Assembly: GCA_964602985.1 (NCBI GenBank)
Contig: CAZRTJ010000012.1
Location: 38,349-102,348, forward strand
DNA: 64,000 nucleotides
Direction: 5' to 3'
Source of the DNA: CAYZJB01 sp964602985
GTDB taxonomy: Bacteria; CLD3; SB21
The position numbers were made by a program, and so were the translations under genes. A model generated the notes under the pieces. It was not told where the DNA came from. It did not search any database and was given only the letters and a program-made list of their open reading frames with translations. Shown one piece after another: positions 9,330-17,889 of this stretch (positions within the stretch are counted from its first letter, which is position 1; every line of letters starts with the position of its first letter).

Positions 9330-9953
9330 ATGAGTATGTGGAATGTGTGGATTGTCTGGACCGCGCTGTGGGGGCAGGAGTCGGGCAAGGACGTCATCAA
9401 GAAGGTTCAGGAGAGATACAAGAAGATCAAGACGCTGGAGGTCTCGTTCGATTATCAGTTTAAATGGAAACTGACGGGGAAACTTCAAAATCTCACCGGC
9501 AAGTTGTTTTACAAGAAAGAGAACTACATCCGGTACGAACTGGGTCAGCAGTTAAATATCACGGACGGTCAGACGGTGTGGCAGTATTCGGAGGGGATCA
9601 ATCAAGTGATTGTGGATCGCCTCAAGAAAGGGAGCAAGAGTCTCTTCCTGCCCAAGTATTTTCTGTACGAGTACATGGACAAGTTCGTCGCCGAGATCAT
9701 CAAGACCGAAGCGATCAAAGGTCGTTCGGTCTATGTTCTCAAGATGAATCCCAAAGACAAAGACGACTTCGTGCAAAGCATGAAGATCTGGGTGCCATCG
9801 GATACCTGGCTGACGGAGCGTGTGGAATACACAGACTTAGAGGGCAATGTGATCTCGTACTCGTTCACGCAGGTTGTGACGGATCCGGTGCTGGACGACA
9901 AGTTGTTTACATTTAGTCCGGAAGCGGGGACCGACGTGATTGACTTGCGATGA
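9330..9953 (+). CDS. lolA: LolA-like outer-membrane lipoprotein carrier protein
   Basis: This 207-residue protein with an N-terminal hydrophobic export signal (MSMWNVWIVWTALWG) matches the LolA fold. It shows 'KIKTLEVSFDYQFKW', GKLFYKKENYIRYEL, 'DGQTVWQYSEGINQV' and FTQVVTDPVLDDKLFTF. LolA shuttles lipoproteins through the periplasm from LolCDE to the outer membrane. GGAG at 9321-9324 is placed for the ATG at 9330, not for the GTG at 9324. The gene lies between ftsK and a UPF0104 membrane protein. ftsK-lolA adjacency is common in many bacteria and supports the call. LolC/D/E and LolB are not in this window. The symbol is given by family; sequence identity to characterised LolA was not measured. 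Confidence 0.85.
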   Translation: MSMWNVWIVWTALWGQESGKDVIKKVQERYKKIKTLEVSFDYQFKWKLTGKLQNLTGKLFYKKENYIRYELGQQLNITDGQTVWQYSEGINQVIVDRLKKGSKSLFLPKYFLYEYMDKFVAEIIKTEAIKGRSVYVLKMNPKDKDDFVQSMKIWVPSDTWLTERVEYTDLEGNVISYSFTQVVTDPVLDDKLFTFSPEAGTDVIDLR

Positions 9954-9966
9954 TCGTGGGTGAGTT

Positions 9967-10971
9967 CTGAAAAAGAAGATCTGGTTTGCCGCCAATATCG
10001 CAATCAGCGGTGTCTTTGTCTTTCTAGCGGTGCGAGGCGTTCAGTTTGAGGAATTGCTGATCCAGTTTGACCGCATTGATGTGACGTTTGTGGTGTCGTC
10101 CGCGGCGCTGAATCTTTTCAGTTGTTGGTTACGGTCATGGAGATTTCAGGAAATGGCAAAGCCGATCGGTCGCTTGGCGATGGGACCGTCGTACGTGTCG
10201 GTGATGGTGGGTTTGATGGTCAATAACCTTCTTCCCTTTCGTCTGGGAGAGCTGACGCGGGCGCAGGTTTTGAAGCGGCGCGCCGGATTTTCTTTTACGA
10301 CGTCGATGGGTCTGATTTTGGTGGAGAGAGTGTTGGATGTACTGGCGCTGTTGGTCATTTTTGGAATTTTGGTGTTTTTCTTTCCTTTTCCCAGTTGGGT
10401 TCGGAGTGGCGGAACTGTGATCTTCTGGTTTTTGACGGCAGTGATCGGGTTGTTGTTTTGGCTGGGACGCAACCCCGAGCGTATGAATCGAATCATCGGA
10501 TTCGTTTTTGGAAGATTCCATGTTCGTCTGTCCGAGCGCTTGCAGCAGCTCTCTTCCTCGTTTGCGGAGGGGATCCGGTTTTCCCATACCGGAGGAGCGT
10601 ATCTGAAGATAGGTGTTCAAACGGTATTGATCTGGCTCACGTACATCGCTGCAGTGTGGTGCATGTTTCCGGGTATGCGATTTGACCAGCCATATGGGTT
10701 GGGCGTGTTTGAAGCGATTGTGTTGATGGTTTTTACGACGTTCGCGATTTTGATCCCATCGGCGCCGGGCTACGTGGGCACGTTTCATGAGGTGGCGAAG
10801 CAGAGTTTGATTCTGTTTCGTGTTCCGCGGGAGTCTGCGCTGGCATTGGCGATCGTGTTTCATGGGATTCATTACGTGGCCATTACAGTGGTTGGATTGA
10901 TTTGTTTTGCGGCCAGTCACATGCGATTGGCCGACGCGCTTCGGCGCGATACGGTTACGATGTCATCTTGA
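9967..10971 (+). CDS. UPF0104 / lysylphosphatidylglycerol-synthase-TM family protein
   Basis: This is a polytopic membrane protein of the LPG_synthase_TM (UPF0104, AglD-like) family, with about seven helices and the family stretch 'IPSAPGYVGTFHE' near the C-terminus. Members lie in lipid or polysaccharide loci; biochemical roles are mostly unknown, and there is no aminoacyl-transferase domain here. The first in-frame GTG (10030) would cut off helix one. The frame continues upstream to a stop at 9961, and the only reasonable codon is CTG at 9967, giving 'LKKKIWFAANIAISGVFVFL', exactly the basic-plus-helix start seen in the family. A CTG start is therefore likely (334 residues). The next gene begins seven bases after the stop. 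It opens the polysaccharide block. Confidence 0.82.
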   Translation: MKKKIWFAANIAISGVFVFLAVRGVQFEELLIQFDRIDVTFVVSSAALNLFSCWLRSWRFQEMAKPIGRLAMGPSYVSVMVGLMVNNLLPFRLGELTRAQVLKRRAGFSFTTSMGLILVERVLDVLALLVIFGILVFFFPFPSWVRSGGTVIFWFLTAVIGLLFWLGRNPERMNRIIGFVFGRFHVRLSERLQQLSSSFAEGIRFSHTGGAYLKIGVQTVLIWLTYIAAVWCMFPGMRFDQPYGLGVFEAIVLMVFTTFAILIPSAPGYVGTFHEVAKQSLILFRVPRESALALAIVFHGIHYVAITVVGLICFAASHMRLADALRRDTVTMSS

Positions 10972-10978
10972 GGAGGCT

Positions 10979-11914
10979 ATGAAGGCACTTGCGTTCGTCT
11001 TGCAGTGGATTTGTGTGATTTCGGTTGCGGCCCAACAGGACACCGGACGCGTGACCCAGAAAATGGAGCGACGAATCCGCCCGTCGGACCAGTTGGTCAT
11101 CGTGGTCTATGGTCATGACGAACTTCCGAAGACTGTCAAAGTTGAAGCGGACGGTACGATCAAATATCCCTTTATGAAGGGAGTCAAAGTGGACGGTCTG
11201 ACGGTCGAGCAGATGGCGGGAGTGCTCAGCGCCCGCTTATCGCAATATATCGGCGGTCGGGCGGAAGTCGTGACCACGTTTGCGGAGGACGAGCAGATCG
11301 AGGTGGTCGTCCTGGGTCAGGTCAACAGTCCCGGGGCACACAAAATGCCGAGGAACAATACCATTCAGGGCGCCATCGCCGCGGCGGGAGGGGCGACCAA
11401 CCGGAGCAATCTCAATGAGACGCAGTTGATTCGAATTAATCCCGAAACGGGACTTCGGGAGGAATTTAAAGTTGAGGTGGAATCGATCGTGATCGAGACC
11501 GGAGATATTGTGAAATTGCCGGCCTTGCGGGACGGGGACATTATTTTTGTACCGGCGATCTATGGTGCGGTCTTCGTCAATGTGCTGGGTGCGGTCCGCA
11601 AGCCGGGGAATTACGAGCTGTTTCCCGGAGCCAATCTGATCGATGTGATTTTCCTGGCTGGGGGCCCTGCAGACGACGCTTCGATCCGTACGGTGAAATT
11701 GATTCGACGAGTCGGTGCCGCTCAAGTCGAAGAGGTTGTCGACGTAGATGCGGTTCTGAAAGCAAAAGGCGGTCAGATGCCCAAACTGGAGCCGGGCGAC
11801 ATCGTTTTTGTTCCGGCACGCAAATTTACCCTGAAGTCCTTTTTCCAGGTTCTCAGTTACGTCGCGACCATCGGGACGATCATCCTTTTGTTCTATAACA
11901 TTCAAAATCAGTAA
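10979..11914 (+). CDS. Wza-type polysaccharide export protein with SLBB domains
   Basis: This exported 311-residue protein has a signal peptide (MKALAFVLQWICVISVAAQ), a Poly_export domain (about 35-110, 'IRPSDQLVIVVYGHDELPK') and two SLBB domains (about 110-195 and 195-280, each ending in a 'GDIIFVPA'/'GDIVFVPA' motif). A hydrophobic C-terminal helix (SFFQVLSYVATIGTIILLFY) could span the outer membrane as in Wza. It forms the outer-membrane channel for exopolysaccharide or capsule. There is no lipobox cysteine at the cleavage site, unlike E. coli Wza. ATG 10979 sits just after AGGAGG; the open frame extends upstream into the UPF0104 gene but lacks a signal there. Seven bases separate it from the Wzc-like gene. 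Confidence 0.92.
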   Translation: MKALAFVLQWICVISVAAQQDTGRVTQKMERRIRPSDQLVIVVYGHDELPKTVKVEADGTIKYPFMKGVKVDGLTVEQMAGVLSARLSQYIGGRAEVVTTFAEDEQIEVVVLGQVNSPGAHKMPRNNTIQGAIAAAGGATNRSNLNETQLIRINPETGLREEFKVEVESIVIETGDIVKLPALRDGDIIFVPAIYGAVFVNVLGAVRKPGNYELFPGANLIDVIFLAGGPADDASIRTVKLIRRVGAAQVEEVVDVDAVLKAKGGQMPKLEPGDIVFVPARKFTLKSFFQVLSYVATIGTIILLFYNIQNQ

Positions 11915-11921
11915 TCAGCCT

Positions 11922-14165
11922 ATGCAAGATATTCAAGTCAAGCAGGGTCTGGACACACAGGCCATTTTTCAGATCATCTTTCGCCACAAGTGGGTGGTTC
12001 TGACCGTGTTTCTGCTGTTTGCGGTCATCGTGTCCTATTATTCCCTGACCAAACCGACGCAATACGTTTCCTCCGCCATCGTGTATTTTGATAATTCGAC
12101 CAAGAATCCCGTGCTGGATCTGCTGGGGAAAAACGCGGGTATCCGCTCGCTGGACATCGGTTATTACGATATCCTGATCACGACGGATGATTTTGTGAGG
12201 CGTTTGCGGGATGAGATGCGCGTGGAATTGCGTCCGGTGAAAGACGAGGCGTATATCGAACACGCGTTGGGGTTGATCGGCAAGGGGACCGTGTCTCTGC
12301 GCCCTCACCGGGAAAGCGCGCAGTTCATAGAGATGGTCGCGGTGTCGACCGATTCGTTCCTTGTGCGGCGTCTCGTGAATGTCGCGACAACGGTCCTGAA
12401 GCGACGGGCCGCGGAGTTGGATCGCGAGGATTTGGAAGGAAGCATCCGCTTCATTGACGACCAGGTTGAAATCTCGAAGACCAATTTGGAGAAGACCGAA
12501 TTGGCGCTCCAGGCTCTGAAGAAGAAGACTGATGCCGTCGCGGGAGATGCCGAGGGACCCCTCAATAAGATGATCTTAATGAAAGGCAAGCTGGCAGAAC
12601 TGGAGACCCAGGTGCAGATACGCACGTCGAATTTGTACGCGTTGGAGGCGCAACTGGATTCCCTTCAGCGGCGCATGACCGGTCAGGCCGCTCGACCGGA
12701 AAAGGAATCGGACGATGAGAGAAGACTGAAGTTACAGATTGAAGAATTGCAAAGTCGCAAAGCCATCATTCTCCAGCGTGTGGAGGGCAATCCAAACGAC
12801 GCCGAACTGGAAAGGATCGATGCGCAGTTGAACAAACTGCGGGAAGAGTATGTGGCCGTCTTATCGTCGTACAACACGTCCAACGAAATCGCGACGACGG
12901 GAGATTTGAATGATCTTTGGAAAAATATTTTTGCCAAGAAGAACAACGAAGAAGTTGAGTTGTTCATTTTGCGCGGACAGGTGCGGTTGTACTCGGGCTT
13001 GATTCGGAATTTTGAGTTACGCAATCCCAATCTTCTGCAAGATGCCGTGGACATGACGCGTCTGACGCGTTCCAAGCAGGTGTACGAGGAGACGTTGAAT
13101 TCCCTGATCAAGCAGAAGGAGAGTTTTTCGATCCAGATGTTTGGTACGACCGGCAACCTGAAGATCGTCGACCCGGCGCGAGAACCGGTTGCGATCTACC
13201 GAAATGTGTATACCATGATGGTCGTGGGTTCGATGCTCGGTTTGATCTTTGGAGTGGCCTTGGCCTTTGGGATTGAGTACTTGGACACGACGATTCGATC
13301 TCAGGAGACCATTGCGTCAATCACGAACATTCCTGTCATCGGGATGATTCCGCCGATTGAGCCCGAGTCGAATTCGAACGGTTCGCTGTCTCTTTCCAAG
13401 AAGTTATTGCCTTGGCTTCACCGAGCGGAGTTTGTCGAAAACGAGGACAAGAATCTGACGCGCAAGCGGGCGATGATTTCGCAGTTCAATCCGCGATCCT
13501 TTGTCTCGGAGAGTTATCGAACTCTGAGAACCAATTTGCAGTTTGCGAATATCGACACGCCTTTGCGATCTTTGGTGGTCGGGAGTTCGGGCCCTGGTGA
13601 AGGGAAGACCACGACGGCCGTGAATCTCGCCATTTCGTTTGCCGATATGGGGTTGCGGGTCTGTCTCGTGGATGCGGATTTGCGCAAACCGAAACACCAC
13701 ATTCTGTTTGATCTGAAGGATTCGCCAGGATTGGCCGACTGCATCTTGAATAATGTCTCAGTCAGCCAGGCGTTGCAACAGACTCGAATACCCAACCTGC
13801 AGTTGCTGACGATCGGGACGGGAGCGTTGAATCACTCGGAGATTTTTTCGTCGAAGAAGATGCAGTCGGTGATGGAGGAAGTGCAAAAGTCATTCGATAT
13901 CGTTCTGTATGATACGCCGCCGCTTTTGTTGCTCACGGATTCCATCATCTTGGCCAGTCGGGTGGATGGCGTGATTCTGATTGTCAAGTACGGGCTGACC
14001 GAGCGTTCGAATCTTCAACAAGCCATCTCTGCGGTCAAGAATGTCCGGGCCAACATACTGGGCATTGTCTTCAACAGTTTTGTGCCGGAGCGAAAAGGCT
14101 ACTACCGGTACGCTCAGGAGTCTTACTACGAGCAGTTTGAGAAAAGCGGGGAATCCGGATCTTGA
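11922..14165 (+). CDS. Wzc-type polysaccharide co-polymerase with BY-kinase domain
   Basis: This 747-residue inner-membrane protein sets chain length and couples polymerisation to export through the Wza channel. The order is a Wzz domain with first membrane helix (about 24-44), a long periplasmic coiled coil (about 170-400), a second helix (about 425-450), then a cytoplasmic BY-kinase. The kinase has Walker A SSGPGEGKTT (about 555-564), Walker A' CLVDADLRKP (about 582-591) and Walker B VLYDTPPLLL. The C-terminal tail has a tyrosine cluster (GYYRYAQESYYEQF, five Tyr), the usual autophosphorylation site. Kinase and transmembrane parts are fused, as in proteobacteria. The stop overlaps the start of the epimerase gene. 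Confidence 0.94.
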   Translation: MQDIQVKQGLDTQAIFQIIFRHKWVVLTVFLLFAVIVSYYSLTKPTQYVSSAIVYFDNSTKNPVLDLLGKNAGIRSLDIGYYDILITTDDFVRRLRDEMRVELRPVKDEAYIEHALGLIGKGTVSLRPHRESAQFIEMVAVSTDSFLVRRLVNVATTVLKRRAAELDREDLEGSIRFIDDQVEISKTNLEKTELALQALKKKTDAVAGDAEGPLNKMILMKGKLAELETQVQIRTSNLYALEAQLDSLQRRMTGQAARPEKESDDERRLKLQIEELQSRKAIILQRVEGNPNDAELERIDAQLNKLREEYVAVLSSYNTSNEIATTGDLNDLWKNIFAKKNNEEVELFILRGQVRLYSGLIRNFELRNPNLLQDAVDMTRLTRSKQVYEETLNSLIKQKESFSIQMFGTTGNLKIVDPAREPVAIYRNVYTMMVVGSMLGLIFGVALAFGIEYLDTTIRSQETIASITNIPVIGMIPPIEPESNSNGSLSLSKKLLPWLHRAEFVENEDKNLTRKRAMISQFNPRSFVSESYRTLRTNLQFANIDTPLRSLVVGSSGPGEGKTTTAVNLAISFADMGLRVCLVDADLRKPKHHILFDLKDSPGLADCILNNVSVSQALQQTRIPNLQLLTIGTGALNHSEIFSSKKMQSVMEEVQKSFDIVLYDTPPLLLLTDSIILASRVDGVILIVKYGLTERSNLQQAISAVKNVRANILGIVFNSFVPERKGYYRYAQESYYEQFEKSGESGS

Positions 14166-15106
14166 AAATTCTCGTAACGGGAGCAGCGGGTTTCATCGGC
14201 AGTCACGTATGCGAGAGGCTGTTGGACGAGGGCCACGACATCGTCGGACTGGACAATTTCGACGACTTCTACGATCCTCGCATTAAGGAAACGAACATAC
14301 AGTCTTCCAGTGCATCGGCTCGATTTCGCTTAGTACGTGGTGATCTTCTGGATGCTGGCTTGCTGGATACGATTCTGGCCAGCGGAATCGATCGTGTGGT
14401 GCACCTGGCTGCCCGTGCGGGAGTTCGACCCTCGATCGAGCGACCGTTGTTGTATTACCGTAATAATGTCGAAGGCACGCTGTCATTGCTGGATGCGATT
14501 CGAAAGCGCGGGCTTCGAAAATTAGTCTTGGCGTCCTCATCCTCCGTGTACGGAAATAATCAGAAGATTCCGTATTCGGAAAAAGATCCCGTCGATCATT
14601 GTATTTCTCCATACGCTGCAACCAAGAAAGCTTGTGAACTGCTGGCGCATACATATCATCATCTGTATGGGATGGACATTTTTTGTTTGAGGTTTTTCAC
14701 GGTCTACGGGCCCCGGCAGCGTCCGGAAATGGCCATCCACGCGTTCACGCGAGCGATTGCAAACGGGGAAGCTGTGTCTGTTTTTGGCGACGGTTCTTCC
14801 CGAAGGGACTATACGTACATTTCCGACATTGTTGACGGGGTGTCATTGGCTCTCGCAAAACTTCAGGGATTTGAGATTATCAATTTGGGGGAATCGAGAA
14901 CGGTGGCCTTGGCGGATGTCATACGTCTGATCGAAGCGAATCTGGGGCGTCCGGCCCGTCTTGAATTTCGTCCCACACAGGCCGGAGATGTTCATCAAAC
15001 TTGGGCCGATGTGACGAAAGCAGAGACGATGTTGGGATATCGGTCGAGGGTGAGCTTTGAGGAGGGCGTGCGGGAGTTTGTTTCATGGTATCGCAGGAAT
15101 AAATAA
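14162..15106 (+). CDS. NAD-dependent epimerase, UDP-glucuronate 4-epimerase type
   Basis: This extended SDR sugar-nucleotide epimerase of 314 residues has the NAD-binding TGAAGFIGSH (6-15), the catalytic Ser in SSSSVYG (about 125-131) and the YxxxK pair Y151/K155. The substrate-side FTVYGPRQRPEMAI is characteristic of UDP-glucuronate/UDP-galacturonate epimerases. It would supply an activated uronic acid or related sugar for the polysaccharide built by this locus. The start is TTG at 14162, which shares bases with the TGA of the upstream gene (TTGA), so translation is probably coupled. Exact substrate cannot be proven from sequence; UDP-glucose 4-epimerase or a dehydratase of the same superfamily is the alternative. 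Confidence 0.88.
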   Translation: MKILVTGAAGFIGSHVCERLLDEGHDIVGLDNFDDFYDPRIKETNIQSSSASARFRLVRGDLLDAGLLDTILASGIDRVVHLAARAGVRPSIERPLLYYRNNVEGTLSLLDAIRKRGLRKLVLASSSSVYGNNQKIPYSEKDPVDHCISPYAATKKACELLAHTYHHLYGMDIFCLRFFTVYGPRQRPEMAIHAFTRAIANGEAVSVFGDGSSRRDYTYISDIVDGVSLALAKLQGFEIINLGESRTVALADVIRLIEANLGRPARLEFRPTQAGDVHQTWADVTKAETMLGYRSRVSFEEGVREFVSWYRRNK

Positions 15107-15118
15107 TACTGGTCTGTC

Positions 15119-16687
15119 TTGACAGAACATTCTCCTCATTCCAAATCCCTTACGCGGCTTGCAAGAAACTCTCTGTGGTCCGGCTTCGGTTTGTATGCTG
15201 GGTTGGCATTCGTACCCCTCACCAGCGTCATTCTGACGCGCTTTCTGGGAGCGGATGGCTATGGAATCTATAGTCTGGTTCAAAGTTGGGCGGGATTTGC
15301 CGCAGGTCTTTGCTCGTTAGGTTTGTACGGGGCTAGCCTACGACTCATTCCCATGTACGTCGCAAAGAGGGAGTTTGGCAAGGTTAAGGGTTGCCTGATT
15401 CATACGACTTGGATCGTCGGCGTGCTTGCGCTGTGCGTGAGTCTTGCAGTCGCGTTGTTTCCGGATGAGTTCTGTTCATTGTTCGTCAGAAAACCAGACT
15501 CAATGACTTGGGAGTCATTTCGGGAGAAGGTCGTACCGGTTTTTCAATTTTACTCAGTCTCCATATTGCTGACAGCTCTTTACCAGTCGTTTCTTTCCGG
15601 ACTGGCGGGACTCCAGGCCTTTCGTTACAAAGTAATCGCAAATGATCTGATAAGTCCCGTTGCAAAAACGCTGGCTCTCGTGATCTTGCTCTGGATTGGT
15701 TTCGGTGTCACGGGCGCTCTGGCCGCCAATATCATTCAAGATGTAACGATCTTGCTGCTTAGCGGATGGTTTCTTACGAAGACCTTCCCAGAAGTCAAAG
15801 AAAGAACTGTCAAAGCGATTTTCGAGACTGGACGGACGATCAAGTTCGCGGTTGCGTTGTTCTTGGACTCATTGTTGTACCGCTATACCTTTCAGCTTGA
15901 TGTCTTGTTTCTTGGATATTTTGGTCAGCTCAGCGGGGTTGGGATATACACCGTCGCCCAGAATCTCCAACGGTTGATTCACATGCCTGGATATTCCATC
16001 CTAACATCATTTGGGCCTATGTGTGGCGAGCTGTATGCAAAGGGAGATCTGGAAGGTCTCGAAAAGACGTATAAGACCGCTACAAAATGGAGCTGTACAT
16101 TCAGTTTTCCACTTTTCACCATGTATGTGCTCTTTGCTGAGCCAATTTTGCAGATTTTTGGCCATGAGTTTGTTGCAGGCCAAACTGCCCTTATCGTCCT
16201 TGCATCTGGTAGTCTGGTGGCTGATTCTCTCGGTTTATCAGGGTCTGCCCTAGTCAGTACTGGTCGGGCTAAATTGAACTTGGTTGGATCTGTAGTCAGT
16301 GCCACAACCAGCATCGTATTATTTATCATACTAATACCCAGATACGGTATTCTTGGGGCTGCGATAGCCCGATCCGTGGCATTTTTGGTGATAAACGCGA
16401 TTCGTATTATACAAGTGAAAGTTGTTTACAACATACATCCTTTCAAGCGGGCCCTGCTGAAGCCGCTTGGCGCGTGTGTCAGTGCGGCATCGGTGGTGAG
16501 AGTCTCCTCGTTTTTTCTTCCAATACCTGACGGTGGCGGGTTTTGGATGGTGTTTATCGCATATCTTGTGATTTTTTCCGGTGTATATGTATGCGTATTG
16601 TGGCTCTTGAAATTTGATGATGAGGATCAAATGGTGTGGGAAATCCTCAAGAGACGAGTGTTCTTGCAGAGGAAGTCCCGAACATGA
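15119..16687 (+). CDS. Wzx-type lipid-linked oligosaccharide flippase
   Basis: This 522-residue polytopic inner-membrane protein of the MATE/MVF (polysaccharide biosynthesis, RfbX) superfamily has about 14 predicted helices. The N-terminal pattern 'RNSLWSGFGLYAGLAFVPLTSVILTRFLGADGYGIYSL' is typical. It would flip undecaprenyl-diphosphate-linked repeat units to the periplasmic face. The start is TTG at 15119; no better start lies nearby, and the next ATG would remove two helices. The ribosome binding site is poor. It overlaps the following gene by ATGA. It fits the Wzx/Wzy-dependent arrangement with the Wza and Wzc homologues upstream. Confidence 0.9.
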   Translation: MTEHSPHSKSLTRLARNSLWSGFGLYAGLAFVPLTSVILTRFLGADGYGIYSLVQSWAGFAAGLCSLGLYGASLRLIPMYVAKREFGKVKGCLIHTTWIVGVLALCVSLAVALFPDEFCSLFVRKPDSMTWESFREKVVPVFQFYSVSILLTALYQSFLSGLAGLQAFRYKVIANDLISPVAKTLALVILLWIGFGVTGALAANIIQDVTILLLSGWFLTKTFPEVKERTVKAIFETGRTIKFAVALFLDSLLYRYTFQLDVLFLGYFGQLSGVGIYTVAQNLQRLIHMPGYSILTSFGPMCGELYAKGDLEGLEKTYKTATKWSCTFSFPLFTMYVLFAEPILQIFGHEFVAGQTALIVLASGSLVADSLGLSGSALVSTGRAKLNLVGSVVSATTSIVLFIILIPRYGILGAAIARSVAFLVINAIRIIQVKVVYNIHPFKRALLKPLGACVSAASVVRVSSFFLPIPDGGGFWMVFIAYLVIFSGVYVCVLWLLKFDDEDQMVWEILKRRVFLQRKSRT

Positions 16688-17889
16688 GGGCGTCACGCTT
16701 GTACATGTTGTCTTGGACAACTGGAGTTACAGTGGCGGCTCTCGCGGTTCTTCTCTCCGCCGGTGCAGCCTGGGAAAAGGTGAATCCGGAGGCGGACGAC
16801 AAAGATGCGCTGGAATATCGTCTCTTGGGCGGGTCGCTGTCCGAAGGGCAGGGACTTTCGTATCGCGGAACAGCAGACGTGGTTCTGAGTCCAGGATATC
16901 CTCTGCTGATCGCTGTTACAGATCTTGTTCTGCAAAATTCGTGGAATAGCCGTGTAGTATCGTTAATGGCATTCGTTGCGGGTTGTGTCATGTTATACTT
17001 GATTGGGATGCGGGTTTTCCAGGATGCCAAGCTGGCTGTCATCAGTGCGGGTCTCGCGGTTGGCACATCCCAAGGGTTATGGAACACCATTTCCGGATTC
17101 AGCGAGAGTGTGTATATTCTCTCTGTTCTTCTGGTCTTCTGGCTGTGCATGAGAAGGGTCGACTCACCGACACGTTGGTCGGAAGAAATGTTGCTCGGGA
17201 TTCTGATTGGATTTGCCTACCTGATACGTTCCGAGGGAATCCTCCTCTTACCTGTCGGCGGCTATCTGATGTTTCGTCGGCTTCGGTGGTGTGGATTGCT
17301 TCGGGTTAGTCTCTTTGTCTTGATCTTGACGTTTCCATATTTGTGTTTCCTGCGAGAACAAAGCGGAGCTTGGATCATGTCAGGGAAGGCGTACCCTAAC
17401 CTGGTGATGGGCGAATTGGAAAGTCCCTACCAGTCTGGGCCTCATTCGGATCGTTATCGTGTCATCCAGCGCACGCACGCTGATCCCACAGAGGCCACAC
17501 TCTACTGGAAGTATTTGGCATCAGATGGTATCAGGATGATCACGAGGATTCCTCATAATGTCATCGAGTACGTGAAGTATTTCTATTATACCATTTCTCT
17601 GATTGGATGTATCTTGGCTGCAATCGGGCTTGCCTGCCTGTCGTCGGAAGTGCGCTCGGGACTCTTTGGTATGTGGGCCATCTCTCTTGTGTATTTGCTG
17701 TTCTTCGTACTGTGGCGACATCTCTCGATGTATCATTGGATAACGGCCCTATTCATGACGGTAGCTCTGCATCGGTTGTCGCTGCGTTTTGATGAGAAGT
17801 CCTGGTCCCGCACACTTGTTGTTGTCATTCCGTTCGTTTGCATTCTACTCTTCCAACTGCGCTCGTTCATCAAGGCGGGAATTATGTGA
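16684..17889 (+). CDS. Polytopic membrane glycosyltransferase, ArnT/RgtA (GT39/GT83-like)
   Basis: This 401-residue protein has about ten hydrophobic helices. Near the N-terminus it has a long periplasmic loop with 'YRLLGGSLSEGQGLSYRG' and SPGYPLLIAV, the pattern of PMT_2-type lipid-phosphosugar-dependent transferases. These enzymes move a sugar from a polyprenyl carrier on the periplasmic side. The acidic residues expected in the first loop are present (EADDKDALEYR). Start ATG 16684 overlaps the flippase stop (ATGA); the open frame extends 16 codons upstream without a signal. It might decorate the repeat unit. I cannot exclude a role as the missing polymerase, as no clear Wzy is seen. Confidence 0.72.
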   Translation: MRASRLYMLSWTTGVTVAALAVLLSAGAAWEKVNPEADDKDALEYRLLGGSLSEGQGLSYRGTADVVLSPGYPLLIAVTDLVLQNSWNSRVVSLMAFVAGCVMLYLIGMRVFQDAKLAVISAGLAVGTSQGLWNTISGFSESVYILSVLLVFWLCMRRVDSPTRWSEEMLLGILIGFAYLIRSEGILLLPVGGYLMFRRLRWCGLLRVSLFVLILTFPYLCFLREQSGAWIMSGKAYPNLVMGELESPYQSGPHSDRYRVIQRTHADPTEATLYWKYLASDGIRMITRIPHNVIEYVKYFYYTISLIGCILAAIGLACLSSEVRSGLFGMWAISLVYLLFFVLWRHLSMYHWITALFMTVALHRLSLRFDEKSWSRTLVVVIPFVCILLFQLRSFIKAGIM

